A stretch of 27,500 bases of DNA from Symbiodinium natans (GCA_905221605.1 CAJNDS010002529.1:7660-35159), one strand, 5' to 3'; counted from the first letter of the stretch, positions 1 through 8,603 are shown. Numbers and translations are program-made. The notes: generated by a model from the letters alone, not told the origin.

Positions 1-529
<529 letters not shown>

Positions 530-1262
530 TTGTGGCGCCCCTTAGCAGCCTAAGGTTTTAAATGCTGCAAATAATTAAATTCCGAAAACAATGCAAAAAC
601 AATGAATTCGAATCTGCAAAAACATGGGTCCGAATATGGATTTCGACAAAAAAAAAAGTGGCCGAAAATGGGTTGAAAAAGAGGGCTCAACAATGGCTCC
701 GGAAATGGGTTTCGGCAAAAAAATGGGTCCGATAATGAGTCCGAAAATGAGTTCAAAACTGGGTTCAAAAATGAGTCCGAAAATGGGTTTCCTCTGTTTT
801 TTTTTAGGTGAAGAGTGAAGAGATACATGGATCTGAAAATGGGTCCAAAAATGACTTCAAAAATGGGTCCGAAAATGGGTTTGAAAATGGGTTTGTTTCT
901 GTTTTTTATTAGGAATCAAGAGAAAAATGGGTCCGAAAATGGGTCCGAAAATTGGCTCAAAAATGTGTCCGAAAATGGGTCCGAAAATGTGTCCGAAAAT
1001 GGGTTTGCTTCGGTTTTTAATTAAAGATCAAGACAAAATGTATCCGAAAATCGGTTCCAAAATGTGTCCAGTCCAAACCGTGTCCGAAAATGAGTTCCGC
1101 CAACCTTCGAGCCCATTTTCCGACCCATTTTCGGACCAATATTTTTCCGAAACCCATTTTCGGACCCATTGTTTCTGCATTTTCAAACCCATTGTTTTTG
1201 CAATGTTTTCGGAATTTAATTGATTTAAAAATTTATAGTGTTAGGCTGAAAGGGCGCCACAA
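530..1262. mobile_element. foldback/MITE-like nonautonomous DNA element with 8-bp target duplication
   Basis: The ends are an 11-bp perfect inverted repeat: TTGTGGCGCCC at 530-540 and GGGCGCCACAA at 1252-1262. Inverted similarity continues inward (CAGCCTAA at 546-553 against TTAGGCTG at 1241-1248, then ATTAAATTCCGAAAACA on both arms). The direct repeat CCCTCTCC flanks it at 522-529 and 1263-1270, which fits an 8-bp target-site duplication. The interior (620-1200) is a degenerate ~12-bp repeat (CCGAAAATGGGT) that is direct in the left part and inverted after about 1100, so the whole element can fold back. There is no transposase. An 8-bp duplication fits the hAT superfamily, but the terminal motif is not one I recognise, so the family is unassigned. 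Confidence 0.75.
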
Positions 1263-1363
1263 CCCTCTCCGTCTCTCAACGCCCACTCAGGTCACGACGG
1301 TCTCTGGCTCCTCCACACTTACCTCAGGTGCTTTAGAGCATTTCCCACTCACTCTTTCTTATA

Positions 1364-1454
<91 letters not shown>

Positions 1455-1660
1455 CTTTGTGTCTCTCTCAGAATTTTGGTCCGATTGATCGAGTCTCTCT
1501 GAATGATCATGATTCATTGTTCTCTTCTCTCTTCTCTCTTCTCTCTTCTTTCTTCTCTCTTCTCTCTTATCTCTTCTCTCTTATCTCTTCTCTTTTGTCT
1601 CTTCTCCCTTCTCTCTTCTCTCTTCTCTCTTCTTTCTTCTTTCTTCTCTCTTCTCTCTCG
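1263..1660. repeat. fourth ~110-bp unit with long (CT)n and (TCTCT)n tracts
   Basis: The unit interrupted by the element at 530-1262 resumes here with CTCAACGCCCACTCAGGTCACGA and leads into (CT)n at 1367-1460. TCTTCTC-type pentamer/hexamer repeats follow to about 1660. Low-complexity ORFs only. Confidence 0.85.
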
Positions 1661-2260
1661 AATACATTTTTAAAATTGAGGTTTTATCAATATGGAAGGA
1701 TGATTTTGAAGCCTCAGAATTCATTATTCGATTTTCTATATATCCATATCGATAGGATCTATAATTCTATATGGTCAATCTTTCATAAATTTATATTGTA
1801 GAATGCATGAATGATCATATAAGAAGAAAACCCTAAACCCCAAAGTCTAAACCCTTCTTATTATTTATATTTCCAGTTTAGTTTGTTTTTATTTTTATTA
1901 TTACGATTATTATTATTACAAGATCAATTATTACTACTATTATTATTAGTATTGTTATTATTACTACTACTATTACTACTACCACTACCCCGCTGCTGCG
2001 CCCACCCCTCGTGCAACCCTAGCAGAGTCTCGAAAGCCTCGTCAAGTGCGAAGAGCACGAAAAAAGTACAAAAGAAAAAAAAGGAGGCCAATTAAACCTA
2101 CATCCTTTTTTTTGTACTAGCCTCCCTAAACCCGCTCCTGAAGGTCCTTGGCTTAGCCTTCTCGCCATGTCACTTGCAGTTCTCTCTCTCTTTCTCTCTC
2201 TTTCTCTCTCACTCTCACTCTCACTGTCACTCTTACTCACATACAAGAAACACACAGCAA
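1661..2260. other. AT-rich then CT-rich intergenic or intronic DNA
   Basis: 1661-1870 is AT-rich unique sequence with no credible frame. 1890-1985 is a (TTA)n/(TTATTAC)n trinucleotide-rich stretch. 2180-2235 is (CT)n. I see no gene here. Confidence 0.6.
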
Positions 2261-2286
2261 GCACAAGCAGGTGCAGGAGGAATTAC

Positions 2287-2319
2287 CGTCATCGAGGTAC
2301 TCGCCGTCCACCTTGTAGC
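2287..2319 (-). CDS. candidate exon, unknown protein
   Basis: On the minus strand TTCGTCAG gives an acceptor and GACG/GTAATT a canonical GT donor, enclosing a short frame reading YKVDGEYLDD with third positions almost all G or C. It needs an incoming phase of one base. The nearest upstream exon (2466-2526) leaves none if its GC donor is used, so either a small exon is missing or the donor differs. Last exon-like island before the CT-rich left end. Confidence 0.4.
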
Positions 2320-2339
2320 CTGACGAACACGTTTTTTTT

Positions 2340-2403
2340 TTCCAGCTCTCTCTCACTCCCCCCTCCCTCTCTCTCTCTCCCTCTCCCTCTCCCTCTCTCT
2401 CTC

Positions 2404-2439
<36 letters not shown>

Positions 2440-2450
2440 CCTCTCACACG
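2340..2450. repeat. (CT)n microsatellite
   Basis: A T run followed by CT and CCCT repeats. It separates the last two exon islands. Confidence 0.9.
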
Positions 2451-2465
2451 TCAAGTTTTCCGAGC

Positions 2466-2526
2466 CTTGACGCCGGGCAGGTCGCCGCCCACCCGGCCAC
2501 CAACGCCCGGACCCCCCACCGCGCCC
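2466..2526 (-). CDS. candidate exon, Gly-rich
   Basis: The minus-strand acceptor TCTGTAG is followed by a 61-base island that reads GAVGGPGVGGRVGGDLPGVK and ends at AAG/GCTCGG, a GC-type donor. It starts with one base completing an Arg codon left by the upstream exon 3171-3210, so the phases agree. The composition is Gly-rich, so the coding call leans on phase and splice signals. Confidence 0.45.
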
Positions 2527-2574
2527 CTACAGACTCTTTGAGCAAAAGCATGCGGCAACGTCATGCACGAAACT

Positions 2575-2633
2575 AGTTTAGGGTTTAGGGTTTGGGGTTT
2601 AGGGTTTAGGGTTTGGGGTTTAGGGCTAAGGGT
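2575..2633 (+). repeat. TTTAGGG/TTTGGGG array
   Basis: About eight heptamers mixing TTTAGGG with TTTGGGG, G-rich on the plus strand. Confidence 0.95.
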
Positions 2634-2677
2634 CCTCGCAAAGGTTCCCGCCTGTAGCCGCCTCCAACACCCCATGA

Positions 2678-2953
2678 TTAATCCCTTCCCCCTAATACTA
2701 AAACCCCCCCTAATTTTAAATATTATTTTCCCCGGACCCCCCCGGCAGCCAGCCCAATACTAAACCTGTTTGAGAATTAGGGGGGGGGGTTGAGGGCCTT
2801 CGCCCTTGAGTTCTTGAGTTGAGCCATTATTAGGTTTCGGAATTCAGGTTTTAGGATTTAGACCCCCCCTAATTTTAAATATTTTTTCGGGCCCAGACGA
2901 ATTTCAGAATTAGGGGGGGGGGGGGGGTTTTAGTATTAGGGGGAAGGGATTAA
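2678..2953. repeat. 276-bp foldback element with ~38-bp arms
   Basis: The left arm at 2678-2715 starts TTAATCCCTTCCCCCTAATA. The right arm at 2908-2953 is its reverse complement apart from a longer G run (15 versus 7). Inside, a C-run/TAATTTTAAATATT block occurs twice in direct orientation (2704-2724, 2864-2884), as does GAATTAG followed by a G run. The element therefore looks like two tandem subunits inside an inverted pair. No coding content. Confidence 0.7.
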
Positions 2954-3170
2954 GCAAAAACAAACTTAAACCCCTGAAAAAGCCAAAGATTGGGAGCATT
3001 CCCCTAAAACGGAGTACCCCTAACAACAGGCCCCAGCGCTAGAATCGCCAGTGTACAGGACCCCACAAGGGGCACAACCCCGAATTGTTTGGTATAACCC
3101 CAAAACACATGGGTTTAGGGCTTTGGGTAACCCTAAACCCTAAACCATAAACAACCCCCCCGTAACCAGC

Positions 3171-3210
3171 CGTCCGAGCTTCAGGAGAGAGCGGAGCATC
3201 GCCAAAGGTC
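3171..3210 (-). CDS. candidate exon, unknown protein
   Basis: Acceptor CCCTCACAG, then a 40-base frame reading PLAMLRSLLKLG, then CG/GCTGGT, a GC donor. The incoming phase (one base, G) matches the outgoing phase of exon 3307-3412, giving Gly at the junction. The outgoing phase (two bases, CG) matches exon 2466-2526, giving Arg. Function not recognised. Confidence 0.5.
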
Positions 3211-3306
3211 CTGTGAGGGAGTCGCTTCTAAGTTTTCGGTCTTTTTTCGGGGGCTGAGTGGGGCTTAGGGTCCCTAAGCCCGAAACCCTCAACCCTTTAC
3301 GGAAAC

Positions 3307-3412
3307 CTCGCATCTGGTAGCGCTGCATGCGCAGGTAGATCGCCCCGCGCGGCCGCGGGCGGTGGTGCGGATCCCGTGGGTTGCGAGGCTTGCGTCCCAC
3401 GAAGCAGGTGAC
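3307..3412 (-). CDS. candidate exon, basic protein segment
   Basis: One of the best-looking islands. Acceptor AAGCCCAG, 35 codons, then CGAG/GTTTCC, a GT donor. It begins VTCFVGRKPRNP, contains a Pro/Arg/His-rich middle, and ends AIYLRMQRYQMR. Third positions are overwhelmingly G or C, unlike the surrounding DNA. It lies between CCCTAAA sequence on the low-coordinate side and TTAGGG sequence on the high side. Family not recognised; it could belong to the glycosyltransferase gene upstream or to a separate gene. Confidence 0.55.
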
Positions 3413-3437
3413 CTGGGCTTAGGGCTTAAAGGTTGAC

Positions 3438-3499
3438 ATGTTCCCCCTCAAACTAACAGCAATAAATGGGGATTATAGCATCCCCGTAAGGGGGAACAT
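3438..3499. repeat. foldback hairpin, family 1
   Basis: Arms ATGTTCCCCCT (3438-3448) and AGGGGGAACAT (3489-3499) are perfect complements, with an inner GGGGAT/ATCCCC stem. It shares ACTAACAG and GGGATTATAG with the hairpins at 9430 and 13372, so the three form a family. Confidence 0.75.
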
Positions 3500-3560
3500 C
3501 CCACGTTTAGGGTCTAGGGTTTAGGGTTTGGGCGGTTGGTTTGAGGGTTTTGGGAGGGTT
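3500..3560 (+). repeat. short TTTAGGG-derived array
   Basis: Degenerate G-rich heptamers (TTTAGGG, TTTGGGC, TTTGAGG). Confidence 0.8.
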
Positions 3561-3655
3561 TTGGGGTCTGCAATGTGATTGAATCGTGGCATTTCGCAGA
3601 GAGCACCCTCGTTCGAGCTCGAACAGAAGAGCAGACCGTTTCCATTCAAGCCCTA

Positions 3656-3738
3656 AACCGTACACCCTACACGCCACACCCTACACCCTACACCCTACAC
3701 CCTACACCCTACACCCTACACCCTACACCCTAAACCCA
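3656..3738 (-). repeat. homogeneous CCCTACA variant array
   Basis: About ten copies of the variant heptamer CCCTACA, ending in CCCTAAA. The variant is uniform along the array. Confidence 0.9.
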
Positions 3739-3739
3739 A

Positions 3740-4045
3740 CCCCAAACAAACTGGGCCTGGCGGCGTTGGAGCTGGCAGTGGGTTCATGGCCCAGTTGCTT
3801 GGCCCACAGGTGCACGCACCTTTTTTTGGCTTTCTAGGGTTCCAAGTATGGGCCCTTAATTAGGGTTTAGGGTCTAGGGCTTAGGGTTTCGGGTTTAGGG
3901 TTTCGGGTCTAGGGCTTAGGGTCCATGGATACTGGGGATCCCAGTTATACGTCGACTTCTAACCTGCTTAGGGGGGACTTAGGGTGCTTATAAGTACGGG
4001 CAAACATTTTACAGAACCCTTGAGCCTTGAAGTGGGAGGGATTTA
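3740..4045. other. intron-like spacer
   Basis: Unique sequence with scattered TTTAGGG units at 3860-3925. No convincing exon. AAGTATGGGCCC at 3845 matches the core of family-3 hairpins. Confidence 0.5.
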
Positions 4046-4138
4046 GGTAAACCCTAAACCCTAAACCCTAAACCCTAAACCCTAAACCCTAAACCCTAAA
4101 CCCTAAACCCTAAACCCTAAACCCTAAACCCTAAACCC
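4046..4138 (-). repeat. CCCTAAA array
   Basis: About 13 near-perfect CCCTAAA heptamers, C-rich on the plus strand. Confidence 0.97.
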
Positions 4139-4225
4139 AGGGTTTGGGGCTTCGGGAGCAATAAGGGTAACATAGGCTAGGGCAATTAGGGGCAAGGCTC
4201 AGTGCTTAGGGGTTGTTGGGCAACT

Positions 4226-4348
4226 CCAAACCCTAAACCCGAAACCCTAAACCCTAAACTCCAAACCCTAAACCCTAAACCCTAAACCCTAAACCCTAAA
4301 CCCTATGCCCTAAACCCTAAACCCTAAACCCTAAACCCTAAACCCTGA
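4226..4348 (-). repeat. CCCTAAA array
   Basis: About 16 heptamers with occasional CCCGAAA, CTCCAAA and CCCTATG variants. Confidence 0.95.
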
Positions 4349-4379
4349 ACCATTTCAGGGGTTCAGGGGAGATGGGTGC

Positions 4380-4434
4380 CTCTGCGGGTTGGGTGAAGGC
4401 ACCCAACTGCAACAACAGCAGCCTCTCCGCCATG
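4380..4434 (-). CDS. candidate exon (strand uncertain)
   Basis: On the minus strand an acceptor AACCAG is followed by a frame reading MAERLLLLQLGAFTQPAE and a possible GC donor GAG/GCACCC. The plus strand of the same island is also open over 30 codons with G/C-rich third positions (it includes WVKAPNCNNSSLSAML and ends at TAA). Minus is preferred only because neighbouring islands are on that strand. Confidence 0.3.
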
Positions 4435-4489
4435 CTGGTTCAGGGCTCAGCGTCTGCGTAAACCCTAAACCAGTAAACCCCAAAACCCT

Positions 4490-4640
4490 AAAAACTCTAA
4501 AAAACCTAAAACCCTAAAACCCTAAAACCCTAAAACCCTTAAAACCCTAAAACCCTAAAACCCTTAAAACCCTAAAACCCTAAAAACCCTAAAAACCCTA
4601 AAACCCTAAAACCCTAAAACCCTAAAACCCGAAAACCCAA
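4490..4640 (-). repeat. CCCTAAAA octamer array
   Basis: The repeat unit has one additional A (CCCTAAAA) over about 17 units, with CTTAAAAC and CCCTAAAAA variants. Confidence 0.9.
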
Positions 4641-4739
4641 AAACAAACCTGAAACCCTGAATTCTAAAACCCTAAACCCTAAGACCCGAAAACCCCCCAA
4701 CAGACGACCCCCAAAACCCCGAAAAGCCCAAAACCGCAG

Positions 4740-4866
4740 ACCCAAAACCCTAAACCACTAAACCCCTAAACGCCGAAACCCCTAAACCCCTAAACCCCTA
4801 AACCCCTAAAACCCTAAACCCCTAAACCCCTAAACCCCTAAACCCCTACACCCTAAACCCGAAACC
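4740..4866 (-). repeat. CCCCTAAA octamer array
   Basis: The unit has one additional C (CCCCTAAA) over about 14 units. It abuts the exon at 4867. Confidence 0.9.
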
Positions 4867-4938
4867 CTGCCTCCCGCCCGACGGTTTCCCATGCCACTCG
4901 AAGCCAGCGCAGCGCATCCAGCCGTGGCGGCACATTTC
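4867..4938 (-). CDS. candidate exon, Cys/Trp-containing
   Basis: Acceptor GGTCCAG, 24 codons, then CAG before GGTTTCGGG. It reads EMCRHGWMRCAGFEWHGKP followed by SGGRQ. Nearly every third position is G or C. Flanked by CCCCTAAA on the low side and TTTAGGG on the high side. Incoming phase 0 matches exon 5049-5102. Family not recognised. Confidence 0.55.
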
Positions 4939-4947
4939 CTGGACCAG

Positions 4948-5008
4948 GGTTTAGGGTTTAGGGTTTAGGGTTTAGGGTTTAGGGTTTAGGGTTTAGGGTT
5001 TAGGGCTT
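4948..5008 (+). repeat. TTTAGGG array
   Basis: Eight perfect heptamers directly upstream (in the minus-strand sense) of the exon at 4867-4938. Confidence 0.97.
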
Positions 5009-5048
5009 CAAGGTTTAGGCGTAGGGGGTTTAGTGTCACGAAGAGAAC

Positions 5049-5102
5049 CTGCAGGCTGCCCTTAAGGCCCTGCGCGTCCCCTCTGTTGAGTGTAGCGCTT
5101 TC
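5049..5102 (-). CDS. candidate exon (strand uncertain)
   Basis: Minus: acceptor CACAGCAG, 18 codons ESATLNRGDAQGLKGSLQ, donor CAG/GTTCTC, phase 0 at both ends, in register with the next exon. The plus strand is equally open (NLQAALKALRVPSVE), so strand rests on neighbours and splice signals. Confidence 0.4.
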
Positions 5103-5204
5103 CTGCTGTGGGCGGGGGGGGGGGGGTGGGCACAAACAAGGATGGGGTACCATCCGTTGAGATTTAGGGCTTCAGGGCCAAGGGCTCAGGGTTTGGCGTG
5201 AAGC

Positions 5205-5525
5205 AGCAAGGCTTCACTTGAGGGTAAGTTTAGGGTTTAGGGTTTAGGGTTTAGGGTTTAGGGTTTAGGGTTTAGGGTTTAGGGCTTCCAAGCCCTGAGA
5301 TGTAGGGCTTGATGAACTAAACTCAAAACCCTCAACGCCAAGGCTTCACTTGAGGGTAAGCCCCTGAGGGGCTCGGGCGTGGGGCTATTCGCTCGAGGTT
5401 CGGGCGGTTTAGGGTTTGGAAATCAGAAGGGTTTAGGGTTTAGGGTTTAGGGTTTAGGGTTTAGGGTTTAGGGTTTAGGGTTTAGGGCTTCCAAGCCCTG
5501 AGATGTAGGGCCTGATGAACTAAAC
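5205..5525. repeat. mosaic duplication around two TTTAGGG arrays
   Basis: CAAGGCTTCACTTGAGGGTAAG occurs at about 5207 and 5339. A 42-bp block starting AGGGCTTCCAAGCCCTGAGA occurs at 5281-5322 and 5484-5525 with one mismatch. Each 42-bp block follows a TTTAGGG array (5228-5284, 5431-5487). The second copy abuts the exon end at 5526, so the duplicated block includes the start of an intron. Confidence 0.85.
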
Positions 5526-5569
5526 GCTGGGTTCCCGGCATGCCCCGTACACAGCACAGCGCTCAACTT
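5526..5569 (-). CDS. candidate exon, unknown protein
   Basis: Acceptor AAGTAGAG, frame KLSAVLCTGHAGNP, donor GC/GTTTAG. Incoming phase 0 matches exon 5981-6035. Outgoing phase does not match exon 5049-5102 unless another donor is used. Confidence 0.4.
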
Positions 5570-5589
5570 CTCTACTTGGCTGCACTCAG

Positions 5590-5815
5590 GAGGGTAGCTA
5601 TAAATTAGACTTTTAGCTGCCTTAATAAGAAACCCAATAAACCCAAAAAAGGTAAGGATCTAAAGTTGCAGTAAAGTACCACAAGTCTACTATGCAGGAG
5701 TAGGATATCTATAGATATACCTATGGACAACCATACTTGGGGTACTTATAACCCGACTTGCAACTACCCATGAAACGCCAGTAAAACCAAAAACCTACAC
5801 CCTCAAGCCTCCAAA
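5590..5815. other. AT-rich intron centre with small inverted repeats
   Basis: Unique AT-rich sequence with several short palindromes (for example ATATCTATAGATAT). It lies between G-rich arrays on the left and C-rich arrays on the right. No exon seen. Confidence 0.5.
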
Positions 5816-5819
5816 CCCC

Positions 5820-5938
5820 AAACCCTGCTAGACCCTAAAACCCAAACCCCAAACCCAAACCCTAACCCTAAACCCTAAACCGTAAACCCTAAACTGTAAA
5901 CCCTAAACCCTAAACCCTAAACCCTAAACCCCCGAACC
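5820..5938 (-). repeat. CCCTAAA array
   Basis: C-rich heptamers with CCCCAAA, CCGTAAA and CTGTAAA variants, abutting the exon island at 5981. Confidence 0.95.
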
Positions 5939-5980
5939 CTGCTGCAGGGCTTAGGGGGAGGGAGCGGTTCCCCTCGCGGC

Positions 5981-6035
5981 CTGGCAGGCTGCGGCGTCCT
6001 TGGCCTCGTCTCCCTGGTGCACGTGCTGCAGCTTC
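5981..6035 (-). CDS. candidate exon, helical segment
   Basis: Acceptor AGAGCAG, 18 codons KLQHVHQGDEAKDAAACQ, then CAG/GCCGCG, a GC donor. The first base completes Arg with the AG left by exon 6641-6675. Very strong G/C at third positions and CCCTAAA/TTTAGGG flanks in the usual order. Confidence 0.55.
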
Positions 6036-6040
6036 CTGCT

Positions 6041-6245
6041 CTGGTTTAGGGTTTAGGGTTTAGGGTTTAGGGTTTAGGGCTTAGGGTGTAGGGTTTAGGG
6101 TTTAGGGTTTGGGGTTTGGGGTTTGGGGTTTGGGGTTTGGGGTTTGGGGTTTGGGGTTTGGGGTTTGGGGTTTGGGGTTTGGGGTTTGGGGTTTGGGGGC
6201 TGGGGTTTAGGGCTTAAGGTTTAGGGTTTACGGTTTGGGGTTTAG
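6041..6245 (+). repeat. TTTAGGG array with a homogeneous TTTGGGG block
   Basis: TTTAGGG units run at 6042-6105, then about 13 perfect TTTGGGG units at 6106-6195, then mixed units. Confidence 0.97.
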
Positions 6246-6279
6246 GGTTGAAGAAGTACTGCCCCAAAACAGGCCTTTG

Positions 6280-6350
6280 CATTTTCTTGCGCAGACTATA
6301 GGAACCCTTTTGGTGGTTCTAGGGCAAGATAGTCGGTAGTGCCCGAGACT
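6280..6350. repeat. imperfect foldback
   Basis: GACTATAGGAACC and GGTTCTAGGGCAAGATAGTC are imperfect inverted arms around a short T-rich loop. Confidence 0.4.
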
Positions 6351-6359
6351 TGGGAGTGT

Positions 6360-6600
6360 CACGCCCAGGGCCAAGGGGCTGGCTTAGGGCTTCAGGCTTG
6401 TTAAGCTCAGGGCGTGTAGGGAGGCTGGGGCTCAGGGAGTGTAGAGGCTGGGTTCTTCGGGCCTAGCGAGTTTAGGATTTCCAGGGCTTGGGCCTGTTTC
6501 TAGGGTGCGGGGTCCGGGGTTGAGGGGAAGGGAGCATCTAGGGTTTAGGGCTTAGGGTGTAGGGTCCAGGGTTTAGGGTTTAGGCTTCAGGGCAACTAGC
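6360..6600. other. intron-like degenerate TTAGGG sequence
   Basis: Degenerate G-rich heptamers and unique spacer. No exon supported. Confidence 0.5.
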
Positions 6601-6640
6601 ACCCCATAACCCCTACAACATCCCTACGTTCCCAAACCCC

Positions 6641-6675
6641 CTAATGAACAGCAGATCGTGCAGGTCCCCGTCGCC
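6641..6675 (-). CDS. candidate exon, unknown protein
   Basis: Acceptor preceded by pyrimidine-rich DNA (CCTTTCCTGGCCGCTGCATCGACAG), then GDGDLHDLLFI and AG. Phase 0 in, two bases out, matching both neighbours. A longer alternative starts at 6722 (CCCTAG acceptor), also in phase 0, and reads VKASEFDSFPGRCIDRATG. The two use different frames, so only one can be right. Confidence 0.45.
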
Positions 6676-6849
6676 CTGTCGATGCAGCGGCCAGGAAAGG
6701 AGTCGAACTCGGAGGCTTTCACCTAGGGCATGGACGAGGGTTGAGGGAAAGGCCCTAGAGTTTAGGTTTGGGGTTATCGGCTCTACTGCCATGTGCTAAC
6801 AGGATAAATAAACAAATAAAGAAAAACAAGCACAAATAAGTAAATAAAA

Positions 6850-6881
<32 letters not shown>

Positions 6882-6970
6882 TATATATATATTTATTTAT
6901 ATATTTATATTTATATGTTTATACCTATATTCATATTTATATTTATATTTATAATTTGATTTTTATATTT
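6850..6970. repeat. AT-rich microsatellite
   Basis: (TATATC)n, (AT)n and (TTTATA)n tracts. Confidence 0.9.
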
Positions 6971-7117
6971 ATACAAATCCTGGTAAGGGCAACATAGGGA
7001 TTATCATATTTCATGTTTTTTTGGGGGTTCTAAAGCAAAGAGTAGTGGAGGCTCAGTCGGCTTGTCGGGGCTGCCTTGTTTCTTGCTGAACGGTCGTAGG
7101 GTTTGTATCGCCATGTC

Positions 7118-7188
7118 CCTAAACCCTAATCCCTAATCCCTAAACCCTAGCCCTAAACCCTAACCCTAAACCCTAAACCCTAAACCCC
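7118..7188 (-). repeat. CCCTAAA array
   Basis: C-rich heptamers including hexamer CCCTAA and CCCTAAT variants, beside the exon at 7208. Confidence 0.95.
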
Positions 7189-7207
7189 GAAAGCCTAGCG
7201 CCCATGC

Positions 7208-7299
7208 CTCAGGGTTGAAGGGAAACACTCCCGCCAAAAAGAGCCAAACCGCTCCACCGCGGTTCTGCGGGAGTAGCGGCATCAGCAAGTCCACAGTCC
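7208..7299 (-). CDS. candidate exon, hydrophobic segment
   Basis: Acceptor ATCCCAAAG, 30 codons beginning TVDLLMPLLPQNRGG and ending WLFLAGVFPFNPE, then GAG/GCATGG, a GC donor. G/C dominates third positions. The incoming two bases (GG) complete Gly with the G left by exon 7640-7701. The hydrophobic stretch VWLFLAGVF is too short for a confident membrane helix. Confidence 0.6.
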
Positions 7300-7339
7300 C
7301 TTTGGGATAGGGGCTGCAGTCCTGCGTTGACTTAAGTAC

Positions 7340-7376
7340 CTGGTTTAGGGTTTAGGGTTCAGGGTTTAGGGGATGT
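7340..7376 (+). repeat. TTTAGGG array
   Basis: Four heptamers immediately beyond the exon at 7208-7299. Confidence 0.9.
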
Positions 7377-7425
7377 GATGCCACACATTAGAAAAAACCA
7401 AGAAGATTTTCGGTACTGCCCTACA

Positions 7426-7588
7426 CCCTCCCTCCCCCCCCCCTCCCCCCCCCCCCCCTCCCCCCCCCCCCTCCCCCCCCCCCCCCCCCCCCCCCCTCCC
7501 CCCCCCCACCTCCCCCCCCCCCCCCTCCCACCCCCCCCCCCCCCCCCCCCCTCCCCCTCCCCTCCCCCCCCCTCCCCCCTCCCCCCCC
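7426..7588. repeat. 160-bp C-run with periodic T
   Basis: Almost pure C on the plus strand, broken by single T or A bases every few to ~20 bases. The Pro/Gly-rich open frames on both strands are artefacts of this tract. Confidence 0.95.
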
Positions 7589-7639
7589 AAAAAAAAAGAC
7601 TAATCAGGGGTTTCATTCAGGGTGTCTGAGGCCCAAAAC

Positions 7640-7701
7640 CCTGCAGCCCCATGCAGTCCTCGAAGCCAACTGCCCAAAGACCGAGCAGCGCCGAGCTGTT
7701 C
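7640..7701 (-). CDS. candidate exon, unknown protein
   Basis: Acceptor GCGCCCAG, 20 codons NSSALLGLWAVGFEDCMGLQ, donor CAGG/GTTTTG. Excellent third-position G/C. The outgoing phase joins exon 7208-7299 through Gly. It lies between the poly-C tract and an alternating GCGC tract. Confidence 0.55.
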
Positions 7702-7710
7702 CTGGGCGCA

Positions 7711-7750
7711 TTCGCCCGGGTGCGCGCACGCGCGCACGCGCGCACGCGCG
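7711..7750. repeat. alternating (CG)/(CA) tract, potential Z-DNA
   Basis: GTGCGCGCACGCGCGCACGC-type alternation of purine and pyrimidine over about 38 bases. Confidence 0.85.
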
Positions 7751-7929
7751 GGCTCCTTTGTTGAAGGGCCCACAGCTCCTACCATCCTAGGCCCTTGAAA
7801 CCTATTAATTAGGGTTTAGGGTCTCGGGCTTCGGGTTTAGGGCTTACCAAGCCCGAATCCCATAGCAGGGGCGACCCTGTCGTTTCTATGAACGGACGGT
7901 AGGGCCCCAAGTCATGAACCTCCTAAACC

Positions 7930-7958
7930 CTGAAGACAGCTCCAGCCGTCTTAGCTTC
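7930..7958 (-). CDS. short candidate exon
   Basis: Acceptor GAGTTGCAG, frame KLRRLELSS, end TCAGG/GTTTAG. With that donor it joins the exon at 7640-7701 through Gly. Only 29 bases, so the evidence is weak. Confidence 0.25.
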
Positions 7959-7979
7959 CTGCAACTCGTGAAGATAATT

Positions 7980-8087
7980 ATGTGGTGAGTTCTCTACATT
8001 AGGGTCCCTTTTTGGGTACCCTAAGTAAGAGGGCCGCCTTATAAGAAGGAACTTAAAAGGGACCATAGTTTAGAGAACTGCCCACAT
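7980..8087. repeat. foldback hairpin, family 2
   Basis: Arms of 33 bp at 7980-8012 and 8055-8087 match as inverted repeats with about five mismatches (ATGTGG, AGTTCTCTA and GGTCCCTTTT blocks). The loop contains GGGCCGCCTTATAAGAAGGA. It sits mid-intron: TTTAGGG lies to its left (7810) and CCCTAAA to its right (8124). Confidence 0.85.
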
Positions 8088-8123
8088 GTAGTTCTCATCA
8101 CACTCATGGCTCGGTTGCTCCTT

Positions 8124-8173
8124 CAAACCCTAAACCCTAAACCCTAAACCCCAAACCCTAAACCCTAAACCCC
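8124..8173 (-). repeat. CCCTAAA array
   Basis: Seven heptamers. Confidence 0.95.
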
Positions 8174-8259
8174 TCTAACGTGATAAATTTCTAAATAATT
8201 TTTTAGAAAATATTGACCACCTCTTTAATTCTTACGATGAATTTATACAAAACTTAATT

Positions 8260-8320
8260 TAAACCCTAAACCCTAAACCCTAAACCCCAAACCCTAAACC
8301 CTAAACCCTAAACCCCCCAG
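8260..8320 (-). repeat. CCCTAAA array
   Basis: Eight heptamers immediately downstream (minus-strand sense) of the exon at 8347. Confidence 0.95.
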
Positions 8321-8346
8321 GCGGCCCGGGAACTGAAGATAGGAGC

Positions 8347-8404
8347 CTGCAGCTGTGAACCACTGGGAAGCGCTGCTGGCACTCTTGGGGTAGATGTGGT
8401 CCTG
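8347..8404 (-). CDS. candidate exon, glycosyltransferase-like gene
   Basis: Acceptor CGAACGAG, 19 codons QDHIYPKSASSASQWFTAA, then GCAG/GCTCCT, a GC donor. G/C-rich third positions. Incoming phase 0 follows exon 8868-8915. In position it comes after the DxD and PRVFCV exons, so it should lie in the second half of the catalytic domain. The outgoing phase (one base) does not fit the next island, so an exon may be missing. Confidence 0.6.
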
Positions 8405-8411
8405 CTCGTTC

Positions 8412-8603
8412 GGGTTTAGGGTTTTAGGGTTTTAGGGTTTAGGGTTTAGGGTTTAGGGTTTGGGGTTTGGGGTTTAGGGTTTAGGGTTTAGGGTTTAGGG
8501 TTTAGGGTTTAGGGTTAAGGGTTAAGGGTTTGGGGTTTGGGGTTTGGGGTTTAGGGGTTAGGGGTTTGGGGTTTGGGGTTTGGGGTTTAGGGTTTAGGGC
8601 TAA
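8412..8603 (+). repeat. TTTAGGG array with TTTGGGG units
   Basis: About 27 G-rich heptamers mixing TTTAGGG, TTTGGGG, TTAAGGG and TTTTAGGG. Confidence 0.97.

Noticed and set aside
4046-4138. A true chromosome end
   Set aside because: Arrays occur in both orientations throughout, with unique DNA and exons on both sides, so they are interstitial.
7359-7629. Gly- and Pro-rich ORFs on both strands
   Set aside because: Products of a poly-C tract.
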